Assembly: GCF_030408635.1 (NCBI RefSeq)
Contig: NZ_CP047198.1
Span: 2,108,001-2,172,000, forward strand
DNA from: Corynebacterium coyleae
Lineage (GTDB): Bacteria > Actinomycetota > Actinomycetes > Mycobacteriales > Mycobacteriaceae
Reading direction: 5' to 3'
DNA length: 64,000 nt
In this document: one piece after another, positions 55,912 to 64,000 of the stretch
Position numbering within the stretch: the first letter of the stretch is position 1
Layout of the letters: each line of letters opens with the position of its first letter
Position numbers and translations under genes: made by a program
The notes under the pieces: model-generated
What the model was told of the DNA's origin: nothing
What the model saw: only the letters and a program-made list of their open reading frames with translations
Databases searched by the model: none

Positions 55912-58900
55912 CTACTTCCACCAGACTAGGAATTGTTGGTAAAACTCTCGGTTTTCGTACAGGGCGTAGTTGGCTGCCCCGATGAGGCCGAGGATGGCAA
56001 GCAGCCCGGCGATCCAGCCTATCGCGTGGGTGTCTACGGAGCTACTGCTTGTCGACGACTCCACCGCCCGTGTCGCCTCCACCGTCACCGTGAACTTGCC
56101 ACGGGACCCGTCGAGGTATTCGACGAACACCGGCACGGCCTTCGCATGGCCCTCCGCACCTGCGGGGATGCTGGCGGTGAGTTCGCCGGTGGCGTGGTCG
56201 ATGCCGAAGGTCCAGCCGTCGGATTCGGTTTGGCCGAGCGAGAACGGGTGGTCGATGGCGGTCTCCGGGCGCGTCAGGGCGAAGCGGGAGGTCTCGCCAG
56301 CGGTGCCCTTGACCAGCATGTTCTCCAGCTTCGCGTCCTTGGCCAGGGTGGTCGCGCCGTTGGCGGTGAGCACCTGGACGGGCGCGGAGGTGAACAGTTC
56401 CGAGCCGTCGCTGAAGCTAATACGCACGGGCACCTCGCGGATGCCGGGCAGGGTATCTGGGGTGGCCTTGACGGTGAGCACGCCGTTTTCCGGGTCGATG
56501 GCGGTGTGCAGCCCCTCTACCGGGGTGACCAGGGAGAAGGATCCCTTGTGCTTGGTGGGGGTCAGTACACGTTCCGCGCCTGCGCGGACGTTGCCGCCGA
56601 GGTATTCGATGCCGGTGAGGGCGGCCTCGCCACGCACGGCGGTCGCCGGGACCTCGACGATGCGTTGGGAGCCGTCGGTGAACGTGACCACGATCGGGAT
56701 CAGGGTGGCCAGCGCGTTGCTCCTCGCCGCCATGCCGCCGTCGATGGCGGCGGTGATGGCGCCGGTGGTTTCGTCGACATGGACGCGCCAGCCGGGCTCG
56801 CTAAACGACGCCGCCAGCCCGTACCGCGCCCCCTCCGGTGCAGCGGTGGGCAGTTTGGTGGTCGGGTCGCCGCCCTCGGTGAGTTTCAGCGGCGCCCACG
56901 ACACGGCCTTGCCTTTGGCTTCGGAGCGGGTGGTCACCGGGACGACGATCTCCTGGGTGGAGCCGTCCGGCAGAGTGAGTTTGATCGGCACGTCGAAGGG
57001 TGCGTCGGCCGGTGCGTCGGTTGGCACCTTGATCGTGATCTCACCGGTGTTCTCGTCAAGCTCTACCGGCAGGGTGGTCAGGCCGTCTGCCTCGAACTTC
57101 GTGCCTTCCGGCACGGAGCCGGTGGGGGTGATCCGGATGTTGCCTTCGGCGTCGAACACCGGCTTGTACTCCAGGCTGCGGACACCGTCGGCGAGGGTGT
57201 CGCCGGTGAGGGCGTCGATACGCACGGTGGCAGCTTCGCCGCCTTCGCGGTTGGCGCTGGGCTCGCCTTCGCTCGGCGGCACGTCATCGATGGTGCCGTC
57301 CGAGTACAGCGCGCGGACCTGCACCTCGATCGGCTTGGCGTTGTCCTTCGGCGCGGTCGCGCGAATCAGGCCGGAATCCAGGTCGACGGCAACATCCCAG
57401 CCGTTGAGTTCGGTGTGCGGGGTGGCCAGCACGTACTCCGCATCCTCAGGCATCTTGCCAATCTGGCGGATCAACACCGTCTTGCCCGGCTGCGCGCCCT
57501 TGTTCTGCTCGTAGGCGGGTTGGTAGGTGACGTTGTGCGGGGCGGGGTCCACGATGAACTTCGCATAACGCTCCGCGATGGTGTCATCCGGGAATGTGAT
57601 CCGCACGCGGACGTCGAAGTTTTCGGTGCGTGGCTTTGTCACCGTGATCACGCCGGTGCCCTTGTCCATTTCAAGGCCCGTGGAATCACCCAGAATCTCG
57701 AACTTCGTGCCGGCAGGCAGCGGCTGGTTGCGGTAGCTGCGGCCGCCCTCGGTCAGCTTCGCGGTCGGTGCGCTGTTGTTGCCGGTCTCGCCGTAGCGCA
57801 GGTAGCCCGGGCGGTACTCGGGCCAGTAGCGGGAGGCGTCGGTGTTGGGGGGTTGGACGTCGATGGTGACGGTGCTGCGCGCGCCGTCGTCGGTAATCAC
57901 GCCAAACTTGTACTCCCCCGGGGCCAGGTCGCGCGGCGGGAACGCCTTGATCACGCCGTCGACGCCAACGGTGACCCACTCGGGCGCATCGTCGGCGGCG
58001 CGGATGCCCATGCTTGTCGACGGCACCCTCGACGGCGCAGCCTCCACATCCTCACCAGCGCGCACCGTGATCGGATGCCACGCGAAGCCGTCAGCCACGG
58101 ACACCGAGATCTCAAGGTGCTCCTCCAACAACCTGTCGTCTTCGGTGATGACCTCCACGACCACGTCGTAGTCGCCCGGCTCCTTCGGGGTACCGGTGAT
58201 GACGCTGTTTTCCTCGTCGTAAATCACGCCGTCCGGCAGGCCCTGGACGTCCACGGAGGAGGCGTTTTCGGTGTCGACGGGGATCTCCAACTTCTCACCG
58301 GGCCGGACGGTGCCGTCCGGCGGGGTGGTCAGCTTCTCCCGGACCGGCTCGGGAAGCTCCGAGGTGTCCTTGACGGTGATGGTGAACATGGAGGTGACGA
58401 CGTTGCCTGCGGTATCAACGAGCGGGCTACCGTCCTCTCCATGCACGCGCGCAGTGACGTTGTAGGTGCCCGGAGTAGTCGGGGCGCCCTTGAGGTAGAC
58501 GTTCTGGACACGGCCCTTGGCGCGGGAGGTGTCGGCGGTGATGCCTTCGGGGAGGGTGGAGTCGTCGATAGTCAATGTGGCGCCATCGGGAACCCGCAGC
58601 GCGCGAACGGGGACCGGCTTGATGCGCTTGTGCGCCCAGAAGGTGCGGTCCTCGACCCGCATGAAGTACGGGTCCGCAGAAAGCACGATGTCGAACGGGA
58701 CGATCTTGTGGTCGCCGTCCTTGTACACCGCCATGATGTTGATGGTCTCTTCATCCGGCAGCTCTTCGGCCTTGGACGGATCCGGGGTGATGGTCACGGT
58801 GCCCGAATCGCCGTCGATCTCAGCACCCCAGGCTGGGTTGACGGCATCGGGATGTTCAAAGCGGTAGTGGACCGGCTTGTTGATGTACGACTCGAGGAAA

Positions 58901-59187
58901 CCGAGGACAGGTTGCGTGGAGGTGGTTTGGCCAAGGCGCACCTTAGCCGCTGGGTAGGAGACGCCGGACCAGCCCTCGTCGACCTCGGGGGGATTCACCG
59001 GGTCTGCAACCGGCTCCGGTGCGGCTTCCGTGGGTTCCGCGGGTTCCGTGGTCTCCGTGGGTTTCGTAGTTTCGGCCGCCTGCACCGGCTGCACCGCGCC
59101 TGCGATGAGCGACAGGCCGATGGCACATGCTGCGATTGAGGTTCCACGTCGGCGCACACTGGAAACGTTGCGGTGCTGCTCGGCCAT
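55912..59187 (-). CDS. large repetitive Ig-like surface protein with C-terminal membrane anchor
   Basis: The 1091-residue product starts MAEQHRNVSSVRRR, followed by a hydrophobic signal (GTSIAACAIGLSLIAGAVQPVQA), then a Thr/Pro/Glu spacer. Many beta-sandwich repeats of about 80-100 residues follow, with the pattern ITGTPKEPGDYDVVVEV that marks putative Ig/He_PIG or Rib-like modules. It ends in a transmembrane segment and EFYQQFLVWWK, without a sorting motif. GGGGATGGGCAG precedes the ATG at 59187; the frame opens 12 codons earlier. It is followed after six bases by the metalloprotease, suggesting a joint operon. I infer adhesion or scaffolding; the ligand is unknown. Confidence 0.72.
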   Translation of the reverse strand: MAEQHRNVSSVRRRGTSIAACAIGLSLIAGAVQPVQAAETTKPTETTEPAEPTEAAPEPVADPVNPPEVDEGWSGVSYPAAKVRLGQTTSTQPVLGFLESYINKPVHYRFEHPDAVNPAWGAEIDGDSGTVTITPDPSKAEELPDEETINIMAVYKDGDHKIVPFDIVLSADPYFMRVEDRTFWAHKRIKPVPVRALRVPDGATLTIDDSTLPEGITADTSRAKGRVQNVYLKGAPTTPGTYNVTARVHGEDGSPLVDTAGNVVTSMFTITVKDTSELPEPVREKLTTPPDGTVRPGEKLEIPVDTENASSVDVQGLPDGVIYDEENSVITGTPKEPGDYDVVVEVITEDDRLLEEHLEISVSVADGFAWHPITVRAGEDVEAAPSRVPSTSMGIRAADDAPEWVTVGVDGVIKAFPPRDLAPGEYKFGVITDDGARSTVTIDVQPPNTDASRYWPEYRPGYLRYGETGNNSAPTAKLTEGGRSYRNQPLPAGTKFEILGDSTGLEMDKGTGVITVTKPRTENFDVRVRITFPDDTIAERYAKFIVDPAPHNVTYQPAYEQNKGAQPGKTVLIRQIGKMPEDAEYVLATPHTELNGWDVAVDLDSGLIRATAPKDNAKPIEVQVRALYSDGTIDDVPPSEGEPSANREGGEAATVRIDALTGDTLADGVRSLEYKPVFDAEGNIRITPTGSVPEGTKFEADGLTTLPVELDENTGEITIKVPTDAPADAPFDVPIKLTLPDGSTQEIVVPVTTRSEAKGKAVSWAPLKLTEGGDPTTKLPTAAPEGARYGLAASFSEPGWRVHVDETTGAITAAIDGGMAARSNALATLIPIVVTFTDGSQRIVEVPATAVRGEAALTGIEYLGGNVRAGAERVLTPTKHKGSFSLVTPVEGLHTAIDPENGVLTVKATPDTLPGIREVPVRISFSDGSELFTSAPVQVLTANGATTLAKDAKLENMLVKGTAGETSRFALTRPETAIDHPFSLGQTESDGWTFGIDHATGELTASIPAGAEGHAKAVPVFVEYLDGSRGKFTVTVEATRAVESSTSSSSVDTHAIGWIAGLLAILGLIGAANYALYENREFYQQFLVWWK

Positions 59188-59286
59188 CTGCCCATCCCCT
59201 TTGACGGTATGTTCAGCCCGCAATGCGGGCGTTGTTACTACATGTCAATATATCGGCTCAGGGTAAGTTGTTACAACATTTTGCTT

Positions 59287-60489
59287 TTATACCCGTGCGG
59301 CGACGGCGGCGGCCTTCTGTGCGATGGCCAACTCCTCGTTGGTAGGCACGACGAGAACCTTCACGGTGGAGTCGTCGGTGGAGATGATGCGTGGACCGTC
59401 GTTAGGCAAATCGTTCTTCGCCGGATCGATCTCGATGCCGTAGTGCTTCAGGTTGTCCAGCGAATCCATGCGAACAAACTTATCGTTCTCGCCAACACCG
59501 GCGGTGAACGTAATGGCGTCCACGCGGCCAAGCGCGATCATGTAGGAACCGATGAAGCGGCGCAGCTGGTTGAGATACACGTTGTAGGCCAACCAGGCGT
59601 TTTCGTCCTCGTTTTCGATCATGGCGCGCAGTTCGCGGAAGTCGTTCACGCCCGACAGGCCCTTGACGCCGGATTGGCGGTTGAGGAGGTTGTCGATCTC
59701 GTCGATAGTCATGCCACTTTGACGCACCAGGTGGAAGATGATGCCCGGGTCGATATCGCCGGAGCGGGTACCCATGACCAGGCCGGCCAGCGGCGTCATG
59801 CCCATGGAGGTGTCGATCGGGTGGCCGTTGGCAACCGCGGAAGCGGAAGCGCCGTTGCCCAGGTGGAGCACGATCTGACGGGTGTGCGCCGGGTCGCGGC
59901 CGATGAGTTCCGGCACCTGGGAGGACACGAACTCGTGTGAGGTGCCGTGGAAGCCGTAGCGGCGGATCAGGTTGCGCTCGGAGACCTCAGCGTTGATGGC
60001 GTACAGCGCGGCGGCCGGGGGCAGGTCGCGGAAGAAGCCGGTGTCGAACACGGCGACGTGCGGGATGTCCGGCAGCAACTCGCGGGCGACCTCGATGCCG
60101 TCGATATTGGCCGGGTTGTGCAGCGGCGCCAGCGGGATGAGGTCCCGGATCATGTCCACGACCGGGTCCAGAATCAGTTCCGGCTCGGAGAACACCATGC
60201 CGCCGTGGACAACACGGTGGCCTGCGGCGACGATGTCGAGTTGGGTCGGGCCGACGCCTTTGGCGTCGAGAAGTTTGAACGTCTCCTGCAAACCGGACGC
60301 GTGAGAGGGCACGGCCTTTTGCACGACGTGCTTCTGGCCGTCGTACTTGATGGTGATGCGGCCCTGGGGCTCACCGATCTGCTCGACAAGACCCGAGACG
60401 AACGGGTCCGCCGACGCGTCGGAGGTCGGGTCGACGATCTGGAACTTGATCGAGGACGAGCCGGAGTTGATAACCAGTACGTAAGACAT
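59287..60489 (-). CDS. ackA: acetate kinase
   Basis: This 400-residue enzyme interconverts acetyl phosphate and acetate with ADP/ATP. Family motifs [15 protein letters not shown], the AGHRVVHGG loop, [14 protein letters not shown] and FTAGVGEND are intact. Its ATG directly follows the pta stop (TAAATG), forming the pta-ackA operon that in corynebacteria is used for acetate growth and is controlled by RamA/RamB. No terminator is obvious in the gap to the large surface protein. Confidence 0.97.
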   Translation of the reverse strand: MSYVLVINSGSSSIKFQIVDPTSDASADPFVSGLVEQIGEPQGRITIKYDGQKHVVQKAVPSHASGLQETFKLLDAKGVGPTQLDIVAAGHRVVHGGMVFSEPELILDPVVDMIRDLIPLAPLHNPANIDGIEVARELLPDIPHVAVFDTGFFRDLPPAAALYAINAEVSERNLIRRYGFHGTSHEFVSSQVPELIGRDPAHTRQIVLHLGNGASASAVANGHPIDTSMGMTPLAGLVMGTRSGDIDPGIIFHLVRQSGMTIDEIDNLLNRQSGVKGLSGVNDFRELRAMIENEDENAWLAYNVYLNQLRRFIGSYMIALGRVDAITFTAGVGENDKFVRMDSLDNLKHYGIEIDPAKNDLPNDGPRIISTDDSTVKVLVVPTNEELAIAQKAAAVAARV

Positions 60490-61836
60490 TTACTTCGCCC
60501 CTGCCTGAATCGCGGTAATAGCTACGGTGTTCACGATATCTGGCACGGTGGCGCCGCGGGACAAATCGTTGACCGGTTTATTCAGACCCTGCAGCACCGG
60601 GCCGACGGCGAGGGCGCCTGCGGTGCGCTGGGCGATCTTGTAGCCCGCGTTGCCGGCCTCCAGGTCGGGGAAGATGAACACGTTGGCCTGGCCCGCTACC
60701 GGGGAGTCGGGGGCCTTCTTTGCGCCCACCCCCGGGTCGCAGGCGGCGTCGAACTGCAGCGGGCCGTCGATGGCAACGTCCGGGGCGAGTTCCTTCGCCT
60801 TCGCGGTGGCCTCAACGGCGCGCTCCACGTCCGGGCCCGCACCGGAGGAGCCGGTGGAGTACGACAGGATGGCCACCTTCGGATCAATGCCGAACTGGGC
60901 GGCGGTCTTGGCGGACACGGCGGCGATCTCGCCGATCTGCTCGGCGGTCGGGTTCGGGTTCACGGCGCAATCGCCGAACGCCCAGAGGCGGTCCTGCATG
61001 ACCATGAGGAAGATCGAGGAGACCACGGATGCACCCGGGGCGGTTTTGATGATCTGGAACGAAGGCTTAATCGTGTGCGCGGTGGTGTGCGCGGCACCGG
61101 AGACCATGCCGTCTGCCAGGCACTTGTGCACCATCATGGTGCCAAAGTAGGAGACGTCCTTCATGGTCTCGCGGGCCTCTTCGAGCGTCACACCCTTCTT
61201 CTTGCGCAGCTCCGCAAAGTCGGCGGCGAACTCCTCAAGCAGATCGGATTCGAGGTGGTTGAGCAGGTTCGCGCCGCTTAGGTCCAGGCCGAGGCCGGTG
61301 GCGCGGCGGTTCATGTCGGCGACATCGCCAAGAATCGTGATCTGTGCAATCCCCTGGCGCAGCAGCTGATCCGCCGCCTGCAGAATGCGGTCGTCCTCGC
61401 CCTCCGGCAGCACCACGTGCGAGCCGGCGGCCTTGGCCTGCTCCAGCAGCTGATGCTCGAACACGATCGGGCTCATGACCGGCTTGGCGTCGACTGCAGC
61501 GGGCTGGAAGGTCTCCACATCGCCACCGCTAATCGACGACACCACAACCGCCCCGAACTCCTCCACGCGGCGCTTGGCCAGGGGTGCGGTGGTGTCGTCG
61601 CTAGTAATGAGCACCACGGGCACCCCGAGAGCTGCGGCGAGCTCGCCGTCAAAGTTGTAGTCACCAGTGCCCTGGATCAGTTTCGCGTCGCCGAAGAGTG
61701 CGCCGGAGTTGAAGATCTCCGCCACGCTGTCGCCTTCGGCGCGCACCAGTTCGAGGCCGAGACGGCCGGCGAGCTGTTGCAGATCCACACCCTCGAAGGT
61801 GCGGTTTGCAAGGGTTACAAGCAGGGTCTGGGACAT
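60490..61836 (-). CDS. pta: phosphate acetyltransferase
   Basis: This 448-residue enzyme makes acetyl phosphate from acetyl-CoA. The C-terminal PTA domain is complete (GSHVVLPEGEDDRILQAADQLL, SYFGTMMVHKCLADGMVSGAAHTTAHTIKPS, VAILSYSTGSSGAGP). The N-terminal part is a shortened regulatory region, as usual in Corynebacterium and unlike the 714-residue E. coli protein. The start MSQTLLVTLANR has GAAAGGTGAG upstream. Two 13-mer-like sites are present (61528 and 61598). Confidence 0.96.
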   Translation of the reverse strand: MSQTLLVTLANRTFEGVDLQQLAGRLGLELVRAEGDSVAEIFNSGALFGDAKLIQGTGDYNFDGELAAALGVPVVLITSDDTTAPLAKRRVEEFGAVVVSSISGGDVETFQPAAVDAKPVMSPIVFEHQLLEQAKAAGSHVVLPEGEDDRILQAADQLLRQGIAQITILGDVADMNRRATGLGLDLSGANLLNHLESDLLEEFAADFAELRKKKGVTLEEARETMKDVSYFGTMMVHKCLADGMVSGAAHTTAHTIKPSFQIIKTAPGASVVSSIFLMVMQDRLWAFGDCAVNPNPTAEQIGEIAAVSAKTAAQFGIDPKVAILSYSTGSSGAGPDVERAVEATAKAKELAPDVAIDGPLQFDAACDPGVGAKKAPDSPVAGQANVFIFPDLEAGNAGYKIAQRTAGALAVGPVLQGLNKPVNDLSRGATVPDIVNTVAITAIQAGAK

Positions 61837-61915
61837 TGTCTCACCTTTCGTTGTGGGGCAAACAGTGCATAGTTTACCGACACTGCCGACACGGCGAGAC
61901 ACTATATGGTGTGAC

Positions 61916-62983
61916 CTACATCTTCTTCATGGCGCGTGCTGCGTCGTCGGTACGCACACGCGCCTCCGCGGCCGAATCCGCGGTGGAAAGAATCAACACA
62001 TCCGGGCCGAACATGCGCACTGTGGTCTCCTCCACCTCCATCGCGGCGGCGATAGCCCCCAACGAGGGGGTTACGCCCGGCAGGAAGCGCACGGCACCGG
62101 GGCTGACCAGCGTCGAATCGATGGGCAACTCCTGCGTCGCACGCGCCTGCAGATCAAACTGATTGACGCGCTGCGTGGCAAGCGTGACCAACCCATCACG
62201 GCTCGGGCGTGGGGTGACTTGGGAGAAGTAGACATCGTCGCCAGAGACAAACAGCTCAATGGAGTACACGCCGCAACTTGCAAGCCCACCCATGATGCGC
62301 GCGGCAATCGAGCGCGCGTTGTCCATCGCGGCCTCCGGCATCGGCGCAGGCTGCCACGCCTCCACCAGTTTGCCCTCGCGGTGGCGGGTGCCAATCGGCT
62401 CGCAGAACCACGTAGCCAACTCGCCCGTGTTCGGGTCGATGGAGCGCGCCGCGAGGATCGTGGCCTCGAAATCAAAGTCGATGTAGCGCTCCACCACCAC
62501 ACCGTCGCCCTCGCCTTCCGAGGCGATACTCCAGGCCTCCGCAAGGTCGGCGTTGCTGTGCACCGTGGAAAATCCCTGCCCGTCGCGGGATGTCGGCGAC
62601 TTCACCACACACGGAAACCCGAGGCGCTCCACCGCGTCCTGCATTTCCTGCGGCGTGGTCACAAACTCACAATCCAGCGTGGGCAAACCCAGTTCCTCGC
62701 TCGCCTGGGTGCGCACCGCCATGCGGTCCGCAGTACGGCGGCATGCGCTTGTCGACGGCGCCACCGCCGCCCCGGCAGCCTCCGCCGCCACCTCAACCTC
62801 TTCGAGCGTGTCCGGCGAATCCCCCGTGGTCACAATGATGTCCGGGTGGAACTGATCAGCCAGCGACACAGCACCAATCTGAGTCTCAAACCCGAGGCGC
62901 TGGTAAGCCTGCTCAAGCTCGCGGGCCATCGGCGACGTGCCAAGGATCAGCGCGCGACGCTGTGCAGAAGATGGAACAGTCAT
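61916..62983 (-). CDS. PurT-like ATP-grasp protein lacking substrate-binding residues
   Basis: This 355-residue ATP-grasp protein is clearly related to PurT (FCEPIGTRHREGKLVEAWQPAPM and VYSIELFVSGDDVYFSQVTPRP), the formate-dependent GAR transformylase. The E. coli motifs GSGELG, EIEAIAT and SEVSPRPHDTG are altered: GTSPMAREL, no equivalent, and SQVTPRPSRDG. The second Mg ligand (Glu279 in E. coli) is Gln, and the C-terminal GSRRLGVALA is missing. The product is about 40 residues short. It either does not make FGAR or has another role. The ATG at 62983 is six bases after CAATCT, with no ribosome site. Confidence 0.7.
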   Translation of the reverse strand: MTVPSSAQRRALILGTSPMARELEQAYQRLGFETQIGAVSLADQFHPDIIVTTGDSPDTLEEVEVAAEAAGAAVAPSTSACRRTADRMAVRTQASEELGLPTLDCEFVTTPQEMQDAVERLGFPCVVKSPTSRDGQGFSTVHSNADLAEAWSIASEGEGDGVVVERYIDFDFEATILAARSIDPNTGELATWFCEPIGTRHREGKLVEAWQPAPMPEAAMDNARSIAARIMGGLASCGVYSIELFVSGDDVYFSQVTPRPSRDGLVTLATQRVNQFDLQARATQELPIDSTLVSPGAVRFLPGVTPSLGAIAAAMEVEETTVRMFGPDVLILSTADSAAEARVRTDDAARAMKKM

Positions 62984-63055
62984 AACGCCAGATTGTCCCA
63001 CACTTATATGTCGCGCAGGTAGCCGAGAAACGCGAGTGAAGAGCTGGCTGCAAAG

Positions 63056-63496
63056 TCAGTCGTCGACCGGTCCGAACTCTTGGAGTTCAAAAGATCGGAG
63101 TTTTTCCAAAGCATCATCCTGCTCCTTCACCAGGGCTCGCCTGAGAGCAAGAATGTCACCTCGGTTAAACCGAGTGTGCGTGCCGACTTTAAAACTGTCG
63201 ACCTTACCCTCCTTAGCCCACTTCATCAGAGTTGGCCGAGATACACCGAGGATTTCCGCTGCTGACGTACTAGTGAGCTCCGCAGGCATTCGCATGATTG
63301 CGACCTCACCGTTTTCAATTATGGATTGCAGCGCGGCAAGCACAGTCTTCTGGACATCCTTCGGCAGATCAACCTCGTCACCGTCCGGACCATGGATTGC
63401 AATGTCTGCCCCATCCGGGATCTGCAGCGCCCCGAAAGACGCCGTCTCCTCGGCAGTGAGAACTATGGAGTTCGACGGCGAAAGTGCGGTAGCCAT
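63056..63496 (-). CDS. orphan antitoxin-like helix-turn-helix protein
   Basis: The 146-residue product has an excisionase/MerR-like DNA-binding domain (SAAEILGVSRPTLMKWAKEGKVDSFKVGTHTRFNRGDILAL) in its C-terminal half. This is the usual layout of antitoxins paired with PIN-domain toxins. No toxin follows: only 72 bases separate its stop from the purT-like start, with no PIN signature, so the toxin was lost or never present. AAAGGAGG precedes the ATG at 63496. The promoter carries a perfect palindrome CACTTATAAGTG between its boxes, a fitting self-operator. Confidence 0.75.
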   Translation of the reverse strand: MATALSPSNSIVLTAEETASFGALQIPDGADIAIHGPDGDEVDLPKDVQKTVLAALQSIIENGEVAIMRMPAELTSTSAAEILGVSRPTLMKWAKEGKVDSFKVGTHTRFNRGDILALRRALVKEQDDALEKLRSFELQEFGPVDD

Positions 63497-63523
63497 TTGA
63501 GCCTCCTTTTGAGTATGCACTGC

Positions 63524-63552
63524 ACAATATCGCCTTTCACTTATAAGTGCAA
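63524..63552 (-). promoter_or_regulatory. promoter with palindromic operator of the antitoxin-like gene
   Basis: On the minus strand TTGCAC (63547-63552) and TATTGT (63524-63529) are 17 bases apart. The perfect 12-base palindrome CACTTATAAGTG (63538-63549) lies between and overlaps the -35 box. TGCA words flank it on both sides. Confidence 0.7.
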
Positions 63553-63585
63553 TGCAGCTAGTTCGCTCCAGGCGAACTCGAGACA

Positions 63586-63634
63586 AAACGCCGTTGCCCC
63601 GCCCACCGGGTTGGTGAGCGGGGCAACGGCGTTT
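63586..63634 (-). terminator. hairpin after the window-edge gene
   Basis: AAACGCCGTTGCCCCGC (63586-63602) pairs perfectly with 63618-63634, with CACC/GGTG in the loop. On the minus strand it follows the edge gene by 39 bases, and TTTTG comes after it. Confidence 0.8.
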
Positions 63635-63673
63635 CGAGGAAGGTGCCTTCAAAGAAGGCGTGTGGCTACCGAA

Positions 63674-64000
63674 TTAGTTCTTCGGTTCTGCCTTCTGCGT
63701 CGTAGCAGGTGCCTTCTCCTCCTTGGAAGAGCCGGCGTAGGTCTTGCCGGAAGAACCCTTCAGTTCCAGGTCCTTCACGGAAGAGCCACCACCTGGGGTG
63801 CAGTTGTCGTAGATGATCGTGCCGGCGAGGATGCCAGCGGCGATCAGTGCCAGACCACCTGCAACCGTTGCGAGGTCAGTGCCGTACTGGCCCAGCTTCG
63901 CGTTAATTGCGTCCACCTGGGTAGCCAGCTGCGGGTTGAAGATGCCCAGCTGCTGCTGGATCTGGGTGTTGGCGTTCTGGATCTGTGCGTTCGCCTGAGC
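63674..64000 (-). CDS. hypothetical surface or membrane protein, partial at window edge
   Basis: Only the last 108 codons are inside the window; the frame is open to the edge without a convincing start, so the gene continues beyond. The visible part begins with Gln/Asn/Ala-rich helical sequence (AQIQNANTQIQQQLG) that looks like a coiled coil. A hydrophobic stretch (LATVAGGLALIAAGILAGTIIYD) and a Lys/Ser/Glu-rich tail ending QKAEPKN follow. Similar secreted or membrane proteins lie near pta and purT in corynebacteria. The function is unknown. Confidence 0.6.
   Translation of the reverse strand, partial: AQANAQIQNANTQIQQQLGIFNPQLATQVDAINAKLGQYGTDLATVAGGLALIAAGILAGTIIYDNCTPGGGSSVKDLELKGSSGKTYAGSSKEEKAPATTQKAEPKN

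Noticed and set aside
55933-59139. Very long open frame opposite the large surface protein, over 1000 codons
   Set aside because: It is a shadow of the real repeat protein in GC-rich sequence; its composition is rich in Arg, Gly and His and matches no family.

Overview
The window is a high-GC actinobacterial chromosome segment that I assign to the genus Corynebacterium. The evidence is the small-porin pair porH-porA between a polyphosphate kinase and groEL, the glnX-glnH-pknG kinase operon beside a NUDIX gene, the ackA-pta pair, a sortase-assembled SpaA-type pilus operon, a def/GNAT/xthA neighbourhood shared with mycobacteria, and many leaderless genes with a -10 box six to eight bases before the start codon. 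The species cannot be named from the sequence alone.

Layout. 0.1-13.2 kb: tilS, dacB, ppa, an MFS drug exporter, a membrane-tethered metzincin-like protease, a sortase beside a likely substrate, a rhodanese, a MarR regulator, and a very large Pls/PosA-type non-ribosomal peptide synthetase-like membrane enzyme. 13.3-18.1 kb: an accessory patch with a nucleotidyltransferase-fold pair, a transposase remnant, a decaying amino-acid ABC transporter, a TacA/TacT-like acetyltransferase toxin-antitoxin pair, and an HTH-ImmA/IrrE peptidase gene with a possible toxin remnant. 18.3-25.7 kb: the pilus operon (major pilin, class C sortase, minor pilin, von Willebrand A tip adhesin). 26.2-31.2 kb: ppk2, porA, porH, groEL with two CIRCE operators, and an M20 peptidase.

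31.3-37.7 kb: a Mrp Na+/H+ antiporter operon with MrpA and MrpB fused. 37.7-46.2 kb: a YbdK-type carboxylate-amine ligase, a LytR_C protein, DUF3263, def, an LADTG surface protein, a truncated GNAT-like gene, xthA, a cardiolipin synthase and an AbiEi/DUF559-like gene. 46.2-53.3 kb: an ABC exporter, a NUDIX hydrolase and glnX-glnH-pknG. 53.5-59.2 kb: two large membrane-anchored surface proteins, one a second zinc protease. 59.3-64 kb: ackA, pta, a divergent purT-like gene, an orphan antitoxin-like DNA-binding gene and a partial gene at the window edge.

Two features not explained by gene content stand out. One is a 13-base word, GTCGTCGATAAGC, present six times exactly and at least fifteen more times with one mismatch, on both strands and in several reading frames. 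The other is a family of 69-bp palindromes (four copies) whose arms show compensatory changes and which mostly abut GC-rich tandem repeats.
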